From Clostridiales bacterium (GTDB lineage Bacteria; Bacillota; Clostridia; Oscillospirales; Acutalibacteraceae): 24,118 bases of DNA. The position numbers and the translations under genes are program-made. This document shows positions 1 through 6,147 of this stretch, piece after piece; positions within the stretch are counted from its first letter, which is position 1, and each line of letters starts with the position of its first letter. The notes beneath the pieces were generated by a model. The model saw only the letters and a program-made list of their open reading frames with translations, was not told the DNA's origin and searched no databases. The stretch covers positions 1 through 24,118 of the forward strand of contig JAAYKB010000042.1 of the NCBI GenBank assembly GCA_012522615.1, read 5' to 3'.

Positions 1-641
1 ATATACGATCGAAAGACGTCCGGTTCGGCAGACCGGGCTTTTCGTGGGAGCAGGTCAAGGGCTTTTCCGACACCAAAGAGCCGCCCGCCTATCCGCTTGA
101 ATTTACCCTGCGCATACTCCCGGGCGACGGAGGTGAGGGGCACTTTATAGCCCTGATGCAGAAAAAAGGCGCCCATGTAAAAAAGGTGTCAAAAGGCTAT
201 GACTATAAGACCTCAGATACCGCAAGTATAATATTTAACGAATTATACTATGAGTGTTTTCGCGCCCCGTTATACGGTCTGCCTCAGGTATTCGGAAATA
301 CCGTGAGAATCCTGCCCTCCGGGCTTCCCCCTCTCGGCGGGCTCGGGGTAATATCGGCAGGGGTTGCGGGGGCAGAGATATGCAAAAACCGGCTTGAACC
401 GTGCCACGCGGTCTTTATGGCGGCCCGAAGCGCGGACGAATGCCGCGCTGTACGCGATATGGACGTGAACGATGCCGAACTCGCCGCTTTTTTAAGGGGA
501 GAGACCATCGCCTGCGGTGGCAAGGGCTGGACGGCAGTTTCGGTCGGCGGGATTGTCACGGGATTCGGAAAGGCTTCGGGCGGCATACTCAAAAACCGTT
601 ATCCGAAAGGACTGCGCCTGCGTTCGCAGCAAGGGCAATAA
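1..641 (+). CDS. rsmF: RsmF-type 16S rRNA (cytosine-C5) methyltransferase, C-terminal part
   Basis: This is the 3' end of a NOL1/NOP2/Sun family RNA m5C methyltransferase. The frame is open from base 3, with no start in the window, and gives 212 residues before the TAA stop. The first part reads LRILPGDGGEGHFIALMQKK, the end of the catalytic domain where family members carry a GEGHF(V/I)A(L/R) strand. The rest matches the RsmF-specific C-terminal RNA-binding domains, including GLPPLGGLGVISAGVAGAE, LRGETI and the closing GKASGGILKNRYPKGLR. The SAM-binding site and catalytic cysteines lie upstream of the window. The family methylates cytosine in 16S rRNA; the exact target position cannot be told from this part. 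It converges with the tryptophan transport operon across a shared terminator. Recognition of the family is firm; the gene symbol is by similarity. Confidence 0.88.
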   Translation, partial: IRSKDVRFGRPGFSWEQVKGFSDTKEPPAYPLEFTLRILPGDGGEGHFIALMQKKGAHVKKVSKGYDYKTSDTASIIFNELYYECFRAPLYGLPQVFGNTVRILPSGLPPLGGLGVISAGVAGAEICKNRLEPCHAVFMAARSADECRAVRDMDVNDAELAAFLRGETIACGGKGWTAVSVGGIVTGFGKASGGILKNRYPKGLRLRSQQGQ

Positions 642-767
642 AACATACCATGATACGCCTTGAAAGCTGCATTTTTCGGTTGACTTTGGCACCCGTGCGG
701 CTCTCTGTATACGTACCGCCCTTCCGTCACAAACGGTGAAGCAGTGTTTTCACAGCGTAATCATATC

Positions 768-804
768 AAAAGACCGGAGAAACCAACCATTTCTCCGGTC
801 TTTT
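768..804. terminator. bidirectional intrinsic terminator
   Basis: A perfect 15-bp inverted repeat, AAAAGACCGGAGAAA, pairs with its complement around a 7-base loop. Each arm begins with A and ends with T on its own strand, so it can end transcription from both the rRNA methyltransferase gene on the plus strand and the trp transport/alkD operon on the minus strand. It starts 126 bases after the methyltransferase stop and sits 12 bases beyond the alkD stop. Confidence 0.9.
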
Positions 805-816
805 GCTCTTTTACGG

Positions 817-1512
817 TCAAACCTTCAATGTCCGCAAATATTCCTTTTGCTCGTCGGTTATACGGTAGCTTTCTATCGCCTTTTGAATGGTCTTATTATG
901 GGCCCAGCCTTCCAGCCGATGCCCCTCGATATACAGGATTGCCGCATCGTACTGCTTGGCAAGCGCCGTCGCAAAATACCATGCAATCATCATATTGACA
1001 TAATATTTCTGTGAGCGGATGCTGGCGACAAGCTCAAGATATTCCGGCTTGAAATGCCCGTCGAGATAAAAGCTCATCAGCATCTCAATACCGAAACGGA
1101 CGGTGTATGTACTGCCGGATACAAGCCATTCCCTTATTTTTATAACAAGCTCGGGCAGGTGATTTTTAAAAGCTCTGGGGCGCATCAGGTCGCAGGTTGC
1201 CCAGTTGTCCACATACGGGAGAAAGGTATCCAGCGCGGCTATCAATCGGTCATAGTCGTCTATCCTCTCAAGCAAAAGGCCGTGCAGGTTGTTTTCCTCG
1301 TAATACCTGTGGGGAAGGGTGTTAAGAAATTCGGCGGCTTGGGACGTTTTTGAAAACTCTCTTGCCAGTCGGCGCAGCTCGGGCATCCGCACGCCGATGA
1401 CCGTTTCGGGATCAACCGTCGGCATAAGCCTGCTCTGGAACTCGCGATATTTAACATCCTGTAATTCAAACAACCGTCTCTGTACGGCCAGCTCAACACC
1501 TGACATAACCAT
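817..1512 (-). CDS. alkD: DNA alkylation repair protein, AlkD-like DNA glycosylase
   Basis: About 230 residues, the usual size for the AlkD family of HEAT-repeat glycosylases that excise positively charged alkylated purines such as 7-methylguanine and 3-methyladenine. Visible family features are GVRMPELRRLAREF near the N-terminus and DNWATCD, which supplies the Trp and Asp of the active cleft with four-residue spacing. The segment YTVRFGIEMLM carries the conserved Arg, and WAHNKTIQKAIESY near the C-terminus carries the second Trp. The start is uncertain: ATG at 1512 or 1506 (TTG at 1515 is less likely), because the AGGG ribosome-binding site is weak. It lies about 40 bases downstream of trpZ with no terminator between, so it is probably the last gene of the tryptophan transport operon. 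No functional link with tryptophan is evident. Confidence 0.88.
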   Translation of the reverse strand: MVMSGVELAVQRRLFELQDVKYREFQSRLMPTVDPETVIGVRMPELRRLAREFSKTSQAAEFLNTLPHRYYEENNLHGLLLERIDDYDRLIAALDTFLPYVDNWATCDLMRPRAFKNHLPELVIKIREWLVSGSTYTVRFGIEMLMSFYLDGHFKPEYLELVASIRSQKYYVNMMIAWYFATALAKQYDAAILYIEGHRLEGWAHNKTIQKAIESYRITDEQKEYLRTLKV

Positions 1513-1551
1513 CAAGCCCTGTCTTTTAATATTTATTCATGCGAATGTTTA

Positions 1552-2361
1552 TCAGTTTCCGCACTCTACGCTGATTTCGTTGAACACCTTCAGCAGGTGG
1601 CTTACATCAAGCCTTTTCTTTTCCTCGCCCCGTACGTCGATAACGCTGTCGCCCTTGTGCATCATGATAAGGCGGCTGCCGTACAGTACGGAATATTTGA
1701 GGTTGTGGGTTACCATCAGGGTTGTCAGCTTCTTTTGGGTGACAATCCGCTGTGTAAGCTCCATAACCGTCTCGGAGGAACGCGGGTCGAGGGCGGCGGT
1801 GTGCTCGTCAAGTATCAGCAGGTCGATGGGGGTCATGGTCGAGATAAGAAGGGCAAGCGCCTGTCTCTGTCCGCCCGAAAGGTTTCCGACCTGCAGATGT
1901 ATCTTATCCTCCAGCCCCAGCTTTAAAAGCTCAAGCTGGGTGCGGTATGCATCAATACGTTTTTTGTTAACCCCTTGGGTCAGTCCGAACGGCTTGTTCT
2001 TATTGTCTGCCAGCGCCATGTTTTCAAGTATGGTCAGGGAGGGGCAGGTGCCCTTGGAGGGGTCCTGAAACACCCTGCCGATAAACTCTGCCCGCCTGAA
2101 TTCTTTCAATCTGCTTATATCGCTGCCCCTCAGCAATATCCTGCCGCTGTCTATATCGGTAAAGCCGCACAGAATGTTAAGCATGGTGGTTTTTCCCGAC
2201 CCGTTGCTTCCCACAACCGATATAAATTCGCCCTTGTCTATGCTGAGGTTAAAATCGCTGAACAAAACAACCTCGTTTACCGAACCCTTGTTGAATGTCT
2301 TGTAGATGTGCTCCATCTGCACCAGTTTTGAAGATTCCTTACAACTCGGGAGTGTTGACAT
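1552..2361 (-). CDS. trpZ: ABC transporter ATP-binding protein, probable tryptophan importer (TrpZ)
   Basis: ATPase subunit of 269 residues that powers the importer formed with the next two genes. It has Walker A GSNGSGKT (51-58), Q-loop FQD (Gln 99), signature LSGGQ (161-165), Walker B LLILDE (181-186) and the switch His of VTHN (219). The ATG at 2361 is chosen because an AAAAGGAGGA ribosome-binding site lies at 2371-2380; the frame stays open further upstream but only by reading into the permease gene. It overlaps the 3' end of the permease gene by 23 bases, which indicates translational coupling. The substrate is inferred from the Trp-specific T-box ahead of the operon and from the TrpXYZ family arrangement described for Firmicutes, not from this protein alone. 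Confidence 0.9.
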   Translation of the reverse strand: MSTLPSCKESSKLVQMEHIYKTFNKGSVNEVVLFSDFNLSIDKGEFISVVGSNGSGKTTMLNILCGFTDIDSGRILLRGSDISRLKEFRRAEFIGRVFQDPSKGTCPSLTILENMALADNKNKPFGLTQGVNKKRIDAYRTQLELLKLGLEDKIHLQVGNLSGGQRQALALLISTMTPIDLLILDEHTAALDPRSSETVMELTQRIVTQKKLTTLMVTHNLKYSVLYGSRLIMMHKGDSVIDVRGEEKKRLDVSHLLKVFNEISVECGN

Positions 2362-3253
2362 AAGGCCTGCTCCTCCTTTTTGATAAGAAATTCGTCGAAA
2401 CCAGTGCGGCCGTAAAGAGAACCGCCATAAGCAGTTTGAGATAATTCGTCGGCAGTCCGAGCTGCAAGGCCGCCACAAGACAGGATTTATAGATTATCGC
2501 GCCTAGTACCGCCATGGTCGTCGGCTTCAGAAGCTTTATCTTGCCGAAAAGACCTCTGCCGATTATAACCGAGGCAAGCGCCATAACAACCATGCCGGTG
2601 CCGCTGTTGATGTTGGCGGACTCGACCTGCTGGCTGAGGATTGAGCCGGCAAGCGCCGTGAAGCCGTTGCCTATCGCCAGCCCGATAATCTTCATCCTGC
2701 CCGGGTCTCTGGAAATCGAGGTGACAAACTGCTGGTTGTCACCCGAGGCGCGGAGCAAAAGCCCCGATTTTGTTTTGAGGTACAAATCGAGAATGATTTT
2801 GCATACCGCAGCCGCGACAAGCCCGATTAGCGCAAACCTGTAAATATATATATCCTGCGGCAGCAGCTCGGAAAGCCCCATGCTGAATACGGTGCTCCTG
2901 TTGTAAAACGGCAAGACCGCGCTGCCCTTTGTGATGATAAGGTTTACCGACCACATAGCAGTCATGGTCAGGATACCCGAAAGCAGGTTTGTAATCTTCA
3001 GCTTGACATGGAGAAGTCCGGTCAGCACTCCGGCGGCGGCCCCGGCGGCGTATGCAATAAGGCAGCATAATAGCGGGTTTACGCCGGCTATGATAAGCGC
3101 CGCCGTAATACATGCGCCGAGGGGGAAGGTTCCGTCAACCGACAGGTCGGGAAAATCCAGCACGCTGTAGGTAATATATACCCCCATGGCCATGATGCCA
3201 TAGATAAAGCCTTCCTCCAATATGTTTCTGACAAGTCCTGCGAAAATATCCAT
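2339..3253 (-). CDS. trpY: ABC transporter permease, probable tryptophan importer (TrpY)
   Basis: A 304-residue integral membrane protein of the branched-chain/sugar permease superfamily (BPD_transp_2 type), the sole permease in this operon. The N-terminal half carries the typical LEEGFIYGIMAMGVYITY and DFPDLSVDGTFPLGA segments seen in permeases paired with PF04392 binding proteins. About eight or more hydrophobic segments are visible, and the protein ends in a basic cytoplasmic tail. The ATG at 3253 is preferred over an upstream in-frame TTG at 3271, because a GAGG sits 7 bases before it. The gene is 39 bases after trpX and overlaps trpZ by 23 bases. A single permease gene implies a homodimeric transmembrane unit. 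Family assignment is firm; tryptophan as substrate is inferred from the leader. Confidence 0.88.
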   Translation of the reverse strand: MDIFAGLVRNILEEGFIYGIMAMGVYITYSVLDFPDLSVDGTFPLGACITAALIIAGVNPLLCCLIAYAAGAAAGVLTGLLHVKLKITNLLSGILTMTAMWSVNLIITKGSAVLPFYNRSTVFSMGLSELLPQDIYIYRFALIGLVAAAVCKIILDLYLKTKSGLLLRASGDNQQFVTSISRDPGRMKIIGLAIGNGFTALAGSILSQQVESANINSGTGMVVMALASVIIGRGLFGKIKLLKPTTMAVLGAIIYKSCLVAALQLGLPTNYLKLLMAVLFTAALVSTNFLSKRRSRPYVNTPEL

Positions 3254-3292
3254 CTGTCGGCCTCGTTTCAAAAGATGATGCGGTATATAAGT

Positions 3293-4297
3293 TTACTTGC
3301 TGTTTAATGTAATCGCTTGGGCGCCCTTGTATTCGTCCGGCAGGGCGATGCCGAGCGCGGTCAATACATCCTTGTTATAAACCGGGGTGCTGTCCGAAAT
3401 CTTCCTGACGGCGGTCTCTCCCGCCTTTGCCTCGCCCTTGAGGATTTTGGCCGCCATAAGACCGGTTTCCCTGCCGAGATGTACATAATCGATGCCCTCC
3501 GCGGCAATACAGCCTTTCTTGACCTGTTCTACCTCCGAACCGAAAACCGGAATCTTGGCGTTGTTTGCCGCGTTTAAAACCGAGGACAGGTTATCCACCA
3601 CATTATTATCGGTGAAATTGTTGATGCAGTCAATACCCTTTGAAACCAGCGACGCTGCGCCCGTCGCAACCTCGGAAGCGTTGGTTATGCCGACCGCCAC
3701 GATTTCAAAGTTATACTTGGGCGCAAGCTCCTTGAACTGGTTAAGGTGGGTGATGGAATTGGGTTCGCTTGTGGTATACAGCACCCCGATTTTCTTGGCG
3801 TTTGGCAAAAAGGCGCGGATCATCTTTATCTGCGCTTCAAGATTGAGGACGTCGGAGGTGCCTGTGCAGTTGTATTCGGGCTTTTCGGCGGTTTTTACAA
3901 TCCCTGCCGCAACCGGGTCGGAAACCGCGCTGAAAACAACCGGGATATCCGTGTTTTTAGCGGCGCTGTATGCCGACATGGCGGTGGGGGTTGCGATGCC
4001 GATGAGCATATCATACTTGGAGGACACCATGTTTCGGGCAATCATGTCGCCCGTCGAGGGTTCGCCGTTCGCGTTCTGGTAATAAATCTTTATATTTTTT
4101 CCGTCCTCGTATCCGGCCTGCTTGAGTCCGGCTATAATCCCCTCATAGCAGTTGTCTAGCGAGGCATGGGGGGCAATCTGAATAATCCCGATTTTCAGCT
4201 TGGTTTCCCCCGAGACGGGGTTCTTGGTGCAGGATGCAAACGCCATAACCGTGAACACACAAAGAACAAATACAGTCAGTTTTTTAAAGCTTTTCAT
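3293..4297 (-). CDS. trpX: ABC transporter substrate-binding lipoprotein, probable tryptophan-binding protein (TrpX)
   Basis: A 334-residue extracytoplasmic binding protein of the PF04392 (ABC_sub_bind) family. It starts with a lipoprotein signal peptide: charged MKSFKK, a hydrophobic core and a lipobox FASC, with Cys 23 as the predicted lipidated residue (Phe at -3 is less common). The mature part contains the family segments KIGIIQIAPHASLD, IGIATPTAMSAY, PVVFSAVSDPVAAG and the C-terminal HLGRETGLMAAKIL. Start ATG 4297 has AAGGAAG 8 bases upstream. That ribosome-binding site lies inside the small Trp-Trp reading frame described separately, whose stop overlaps this ATG (ATGA). Expression should rise when tRNA-Trp is uncharged, by read-through of the T-box terminator. 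Tryptophan specificity is inferred from the UGG specifier and the TrpXYZ precedent. Confidence 0.9.
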   Translation of the reverse strand: MKSFKKLTVFVLCVFTVMAFASCTKNPVSGETKLKIGIIQIAPHASLDNCYEGIIAGLKQAGYEDGKNIKIYYQNANGEPSTGDMIARNMVSSKYDMLIGIATPTAMSAYSAAKNTDIPVVFSAVSDPVAAGIVKTAEKPEYNCTGTSDVLNLEAQIKMIRAFLPNAKKIGVLYTTSEPNSITHLNQFKELAPKYNFEIVAVGITNASEVATGAASLVSKGIDCINNFTDNNVVDNLSSVLNAANNAKIPVFGSEVEQVKKGCIAAEGIDYVHLGRETGLMAAKILKGEAKAGETAVRKISDSTPVYNKDVLTALGIALPDEYKGAQAITLNSK

Positions 4298-4383
4298 AAT
4301 GATTTCTTCCTTTCAATGATTTCAACAGAAAATTTTAATATGGGAATCAACGCCGACAAAAAGCACCACCAGTCGTCAATCAT
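4294..4383 (-). CDS. small open reading frame with tandem Trp codons, putative leader peptide of trpX
   Basis: A 29-codon reading frame sits between the T-box terminator and trpX. It starts with ATG at 4383, has AAGGAG at 4398-4393 with 9 bases of spacing, and ends with a TGA whose first bases share the trpX ATG (ATGA, 4297-4294). The peptide begins MIDDWWCF, so codons 5 and 6 are both TGG, and ends ERKKSL after a hydrophobic middle (SALIPILKFSVEII). The trpX ribosome-binding site lies within its last codons, so a ribosome on this frame must cross or stop near it. It is made only when the T-box terminator is read through. A regulatory leader peptide is the favoured reading; a small membrane peptide belonging to the transporter is the alternative. 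No homologue is known to me. Confidence 0.65.
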   Translation of the reverse strand: MIDDWWCFLSALIPILKFSVEIIERKKSL

Positions 4384-4405
4384 ACAATCACTCTCCTTAT
4401 CAATC

Positions 4406-4443
4406 AAAAAAGCCCTTGCCCCTGCGAAAACAGGGACAAGAGC
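4406..4443 (-). terminator. T-box controlled intrinsic terminator
   Basis: On the minus strand a 13-bp stem (GCTCTTGTCCCTG with CAGGGGCAAGGGC, including two or more G-U pairs) closes a TTTTCG loop and is followed by six T. Its 5' arm lies just after the T-box sequence, as expected for the alternative to the antiterminator. Confidence 0.92.
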
Positions 4444-4740
4444 CTAGCTCCTGCGGTACCACCCAGCTTGGTCTTACCAACGCCCCGAACGGGCGTCAAT
4501 AATTGACCCACTTGCTCCGCATACAATAATATGCGCTCCCTTGATAACGGATGGAGTTTCCGTCGGGTACTACTCGCGTCAGCTTTCGTCCCGCCCTCAA
4601 AAGTCCATTCAAAACGGTTTCTTTTACCGCAATCCCACCGTCTGCGGCTCTCTGATGAAGCGCCGCCCGCAAAGCCGCGAGCCGGCTGTTTCGAAAAGAA
4701 GCTCCGAATCTACTATTCTTTTTCAACGGTTTTATATGTG
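4406..4740 (-). promoter_or_regulatory. T-box leader RNA, tryptophan specifier (UGG)
   Basis: A minus-strand 5' leader that binds uncharged tRNA and switches a terminator. The T-box sequence TGGGTGGTACCGCA is at 4465-4452. Stem I shows AGTA (4714-4711), AGAGAG (4653-4648) and the GGTG apical segment shortly after. The specifier loop reads GAA-TGG-ACTTTTGAG, placing TGG at 4607-4605, the Trp codon. A stem III candidate (CGCATA with TATGCG) lies near 4517-4534. The terminator at 4443-4406 follows. Uncharged tRNA-Trp should stabilise the antiterminator and allow transcription of the small frame and trpXYZ-alkD. Confidence 0.95.
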
Positions 4741-4746
4741 TTGAAC

Positions 4747-4775
4747 ATTATATGCCCGGATTTTGTATTTGTCAA
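4747..4775 (-). promoter_or_regulatory. sigma-A type promoter of the trp transport operon
   Basis: Perfect consensus -35 TTGACA (4775-4770) and -10 TATAAT (4752-4747) with a 17-base spacer, reading on the minus strand. Transcription would begin near 4740, at the 5' edge of the T-box leader. Confidence 0.9.
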
Positions 4776-4837
4776 TGGTTTTTTATGTTATTATTTGAAA
4801 TTTTTTATTTATTTCATAATTACGTATCGGGTTGGTA

Positions 4838-4865
4838 TTGACTATGGTTAAATGTGTGGTATAAT
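4838..4865 (+). promoter_or_regulatory. promoter of rpsF-ssb-rpsR
   Basis: TTGACT (4838-4843) and TATAAT (4860-4865) are separated by 16 bases. It is divergent from the trp transport promoter, with 62 bases between the two -35 boxes. The transcript would carry a leader of about 108 bases before rpsF. Confidence 0.85.
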
Positions 4866-4871
4866 ACCTAG

Positions 4872-4979
4872 TATTCTTTATGATATTATCATAAAGGGCA
4901 GTGCGCCCTTTTTTGGGGCGCGAAATATCCTTGCTCCGGACAAAGAGCCGGGGCCATCAGACCATGAGGAGGTGCAAAT
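4872..4979 (+). promoter_or_regulatory. structured 5' leader of rpsF, candidate autoregulatory or attenuator element
   Basis: Four hairpins can be drawn. A is CTTTATGAT/ATCATAAAG (4876-4896). B is AAAGGGC/GCCCTTT (4893-4911), directly continued by T to 4914, so it is terminator-like. C is GCGCCC/GGGCGC (4903-4921), which uses the same GCCC bases and the T-run as its loop. D is GCTCCGG/CCGGGGC (4933-4954), just before the AGGAGG ribosome-binding site. A/B and B/C exclude each other. Leaders of rpsF in many bacteria contain an S6:S18-binding RNA with a CCG element; hairpin D contains CCG and is a candidate, but the match to that motif is unproven. Confidence 0.5.
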
Positions 4980-5279
4980 ATGCCCACATTAAAAGGTTCT
5001 TACGAGGCAGTTCTGATTTATTCCATGACCCTTGGCGAGGACGGTATTGCCGCGATCAGCGAAAAGTTTAAAACCCTGATCGAGCAGAATTCCGATTCCA
5101 TCGAAGTGGACGAATGGGGTAAGCGCAGGCTGGCTTATCCGATCAATGACGAAACCGAAGGCTTTTATGTCCTATACAATTTTGTCAGCGGTCCGGATTT
5201 TCCTGCCGAGCTTGATCGTGTCTGCAAGATTACCGAAGGCGTTCTGCGTTCACTGATTATCCGCAACGATAAGAAGTAG
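4980..5279 (+). CDS. rpsF: 30S ribosomal protein S6
   Basis: A 99-residue protein with the bS6 signature: an N-terminal strand SYEAVLIYSM, the loop EWGKRRLAYPINDETEGFYVLYNF, and a C-terminal EGVLRSLIIRNDKK. S6 binds 16S rRNA in the platform of the small subunit as a heterodimer with S18, encoded two genes downstream. The start ATG follows AGGAGG at 4966-4971. It is first in the rpsF-ssb-rpsR operon, with ssb starting 17 bases after its stop. The preceding leader RNA may provide feedback by the S6:S18 complex, which is established for this operon in other bacteria but only suggested here. Confidence 0.97.
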   Translation: MPTLKGSYEAVLIYSMTLGEDGIAAISEKFKTLIEQNSDSIEVDEWGKRRLAYPINDETEGFYVLYNFVSGPDFPAELDRVCKITEGVLRSLIIRNDKK

Positions 5280-5295
5280 AGGAGGAACAGCAACC

Positions 5296-5742
5296 ATGCT
5301 GAATGTTGTTTGTTTGATAGGGCGGCTCGGCTCGGATCCCGAGCTTAAGTATACGCCGTCTCAAGTTGCAGTTACGAATTTTAGCATTGCGGTCCAGCGC
5401 TCTTACCAGCCCAAGAACGGTCAGGAAAGGCAGACCGACTGGATTGACATCGTTGCGTGGCGCAGTACAGCGGAATTTATTACACGAAATTTCCGAAGGG
5501 GTTCAATGATTGTGGTTCACGGATCGATTCAGACGCGTTCGTATACCGATAAAGACGGCAACAAGCGCACGGCTTTTGAGGTTGTAGCCGACGAAGTGTT
5601 TTTCGGCGAGCCCAAACGTGACGGAGGACCCTCCCGCTATGACTCGCAGGTTCCGCAATTCAGCGAGCCTCAGCCTGCTTTCTCAACCGCCGAATCCGGC
5701 GATTTTGAAGAGATTGTCGGCGACGACGAGCTTCCGTTTTAA
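5296..5742 (+). CDS. ssb: single-stranded DNA-binding protein
   Basis: A 148-residue SSB. The OB fold covers about residues 1-108 (LNVVCLIGRLGSDPELKYTP, TDWIDIVAWRSTAEF, GSMIVVHGSIQTRSY). A disordered linker rich in Pro, Gln and Ser follows, and the protein ends in the acidic tip DDELPF that recruits replication and repair partners. It coats single-stranded DNA during replication, repair and recombination. The ribosome-binding site GAGGAGGA overlaps the end of rpsF by a few bases, and rpsR follows after 35 bases. This is the standard Firmicute gene order and the protein appears complete and typical. Confidence 0.97.
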   Translation: MLNVVCLIGRLGSDPELKYTPSQVAVTNFSIAVQRSYQPKNGQERQTDWIDIVAWRSTAEFITRNFRRGSMIVVHGSIQTRSYTDKDGNKRTAFEVVADEVFFGEPKRDGGPSRYDSQVPQFSEPQPAFSTAESGDFEEIVGDDELPF

Positions 5743-5777
5743 TACCGAAAAAATCTCAAGTAAAGGAGGCCAAAACC

Positions 5778-6038
5778 ATGGCTGACAAAGATAAATCAGA
5801 GCGTGCTGAAAACTCGGGCGGGCGCCGCAAAGGCCGCCGCAAGGTTTGCAGCTTTTGTGTCGATAAAATCGACCAAATTGATTACAAGGATGTGTCACGG
5901 CTTCGCCGCTGCATGTCTGAAAGGGCAAAGATTCTTCCCCGCCGCGTGACCGGCAACTGTGCCGCTCACCAGCGTGAGATGACGGTGGCCATCAAGCGCG
6001 CGCGTCATATTGCCCTTCTCCCGTATGAAAGCGATTAA
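5778..6038 (+). CDS. rpsR: 30S ribosomal protein S18
   Basis: An 86-residue bS18 with the core DYKDVSRLRRCMSERAKILPRRVTGNCAAHQREMTVAIKRARHIALLP split as in the family: RNA-contacting basic helices and the C-terminal ARHIALLP. It is a cysteine-containing version: CSFC (residues 24-27) together with the later Cys and NCAAHQ could bind zinc, as in the C+ paralogue group, while many bacteria have the cysteine-free form. An AAAGGAGG ribosome-binding site precedes the ATG. It is the last gene of the operon and is followed by a terminator. Confidence 0.97.
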   Translation: MADKDKSERAENSGGRRKGRRKVCSFCVDKIDQIDYKDVSRLRRCMSERAKILPRRVTGNCAAHQREMTVAIKRARHIALLPYESD

Positions 6039-6057
6039 ATTTAACCTTCTGTGAACC

Positions 6058-6081
6058 TACCCCGCGGCTTGCCGCGGGGTA
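6058..6081. other. GC-rich hairpin downstream of rpsR
   Basis: A perfect 10-bp stem (TACCCCGCGG with its complement) closes a CTTG loop 20 bases after the rpsR stop. No T-run follows on either strand, so it is more likely a 3'-end stabilising or processing structure than a terminator on its own. The true terminator follows at 6104. Confidence 0.6.
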
Positions 6082-6103
6082 TTGAATTCGAAAAAATTGC
6101 CAT

Positions 6104-6147
6104 AAAAACAAGCCGGTACTTCATGAATGATGCCGACTTGTTTTTTT
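6104..6147. terminator. bidirectional terminator between rpsR and tadA
   Basis: AAAAACAAG (6104-6112) pairs with CTTGTTTTT (6137-6145), extended inward by CGG/CCG after one mismatch. A run of seven T follows on the plus strand, and the matching A-run gives T on the minus strand. It ends the rpsF operon and also lies at the tadA stop codon. Confidence 0.8.

Noticed and set aside
696..735. Possible promoter TTGACT ... TATACG downstream of the rRNA methyltransferase
   Set aside because: The spacer is about 22 bases, and no plus-strand gene follows before the terminator.
401..739. Second plus-strand open frame overlapping the rRNA methyltransferase
   Set aside because: It lies in another frame of a clearly conserved coding region and has no recognisable family features.
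4440..4740. tRNA gene in the region with tRNA-like pairing
   Set aside because: The pairing belongs to T-box stem I and the antiterminator; no cloverleaf or T-arm consensus is present.
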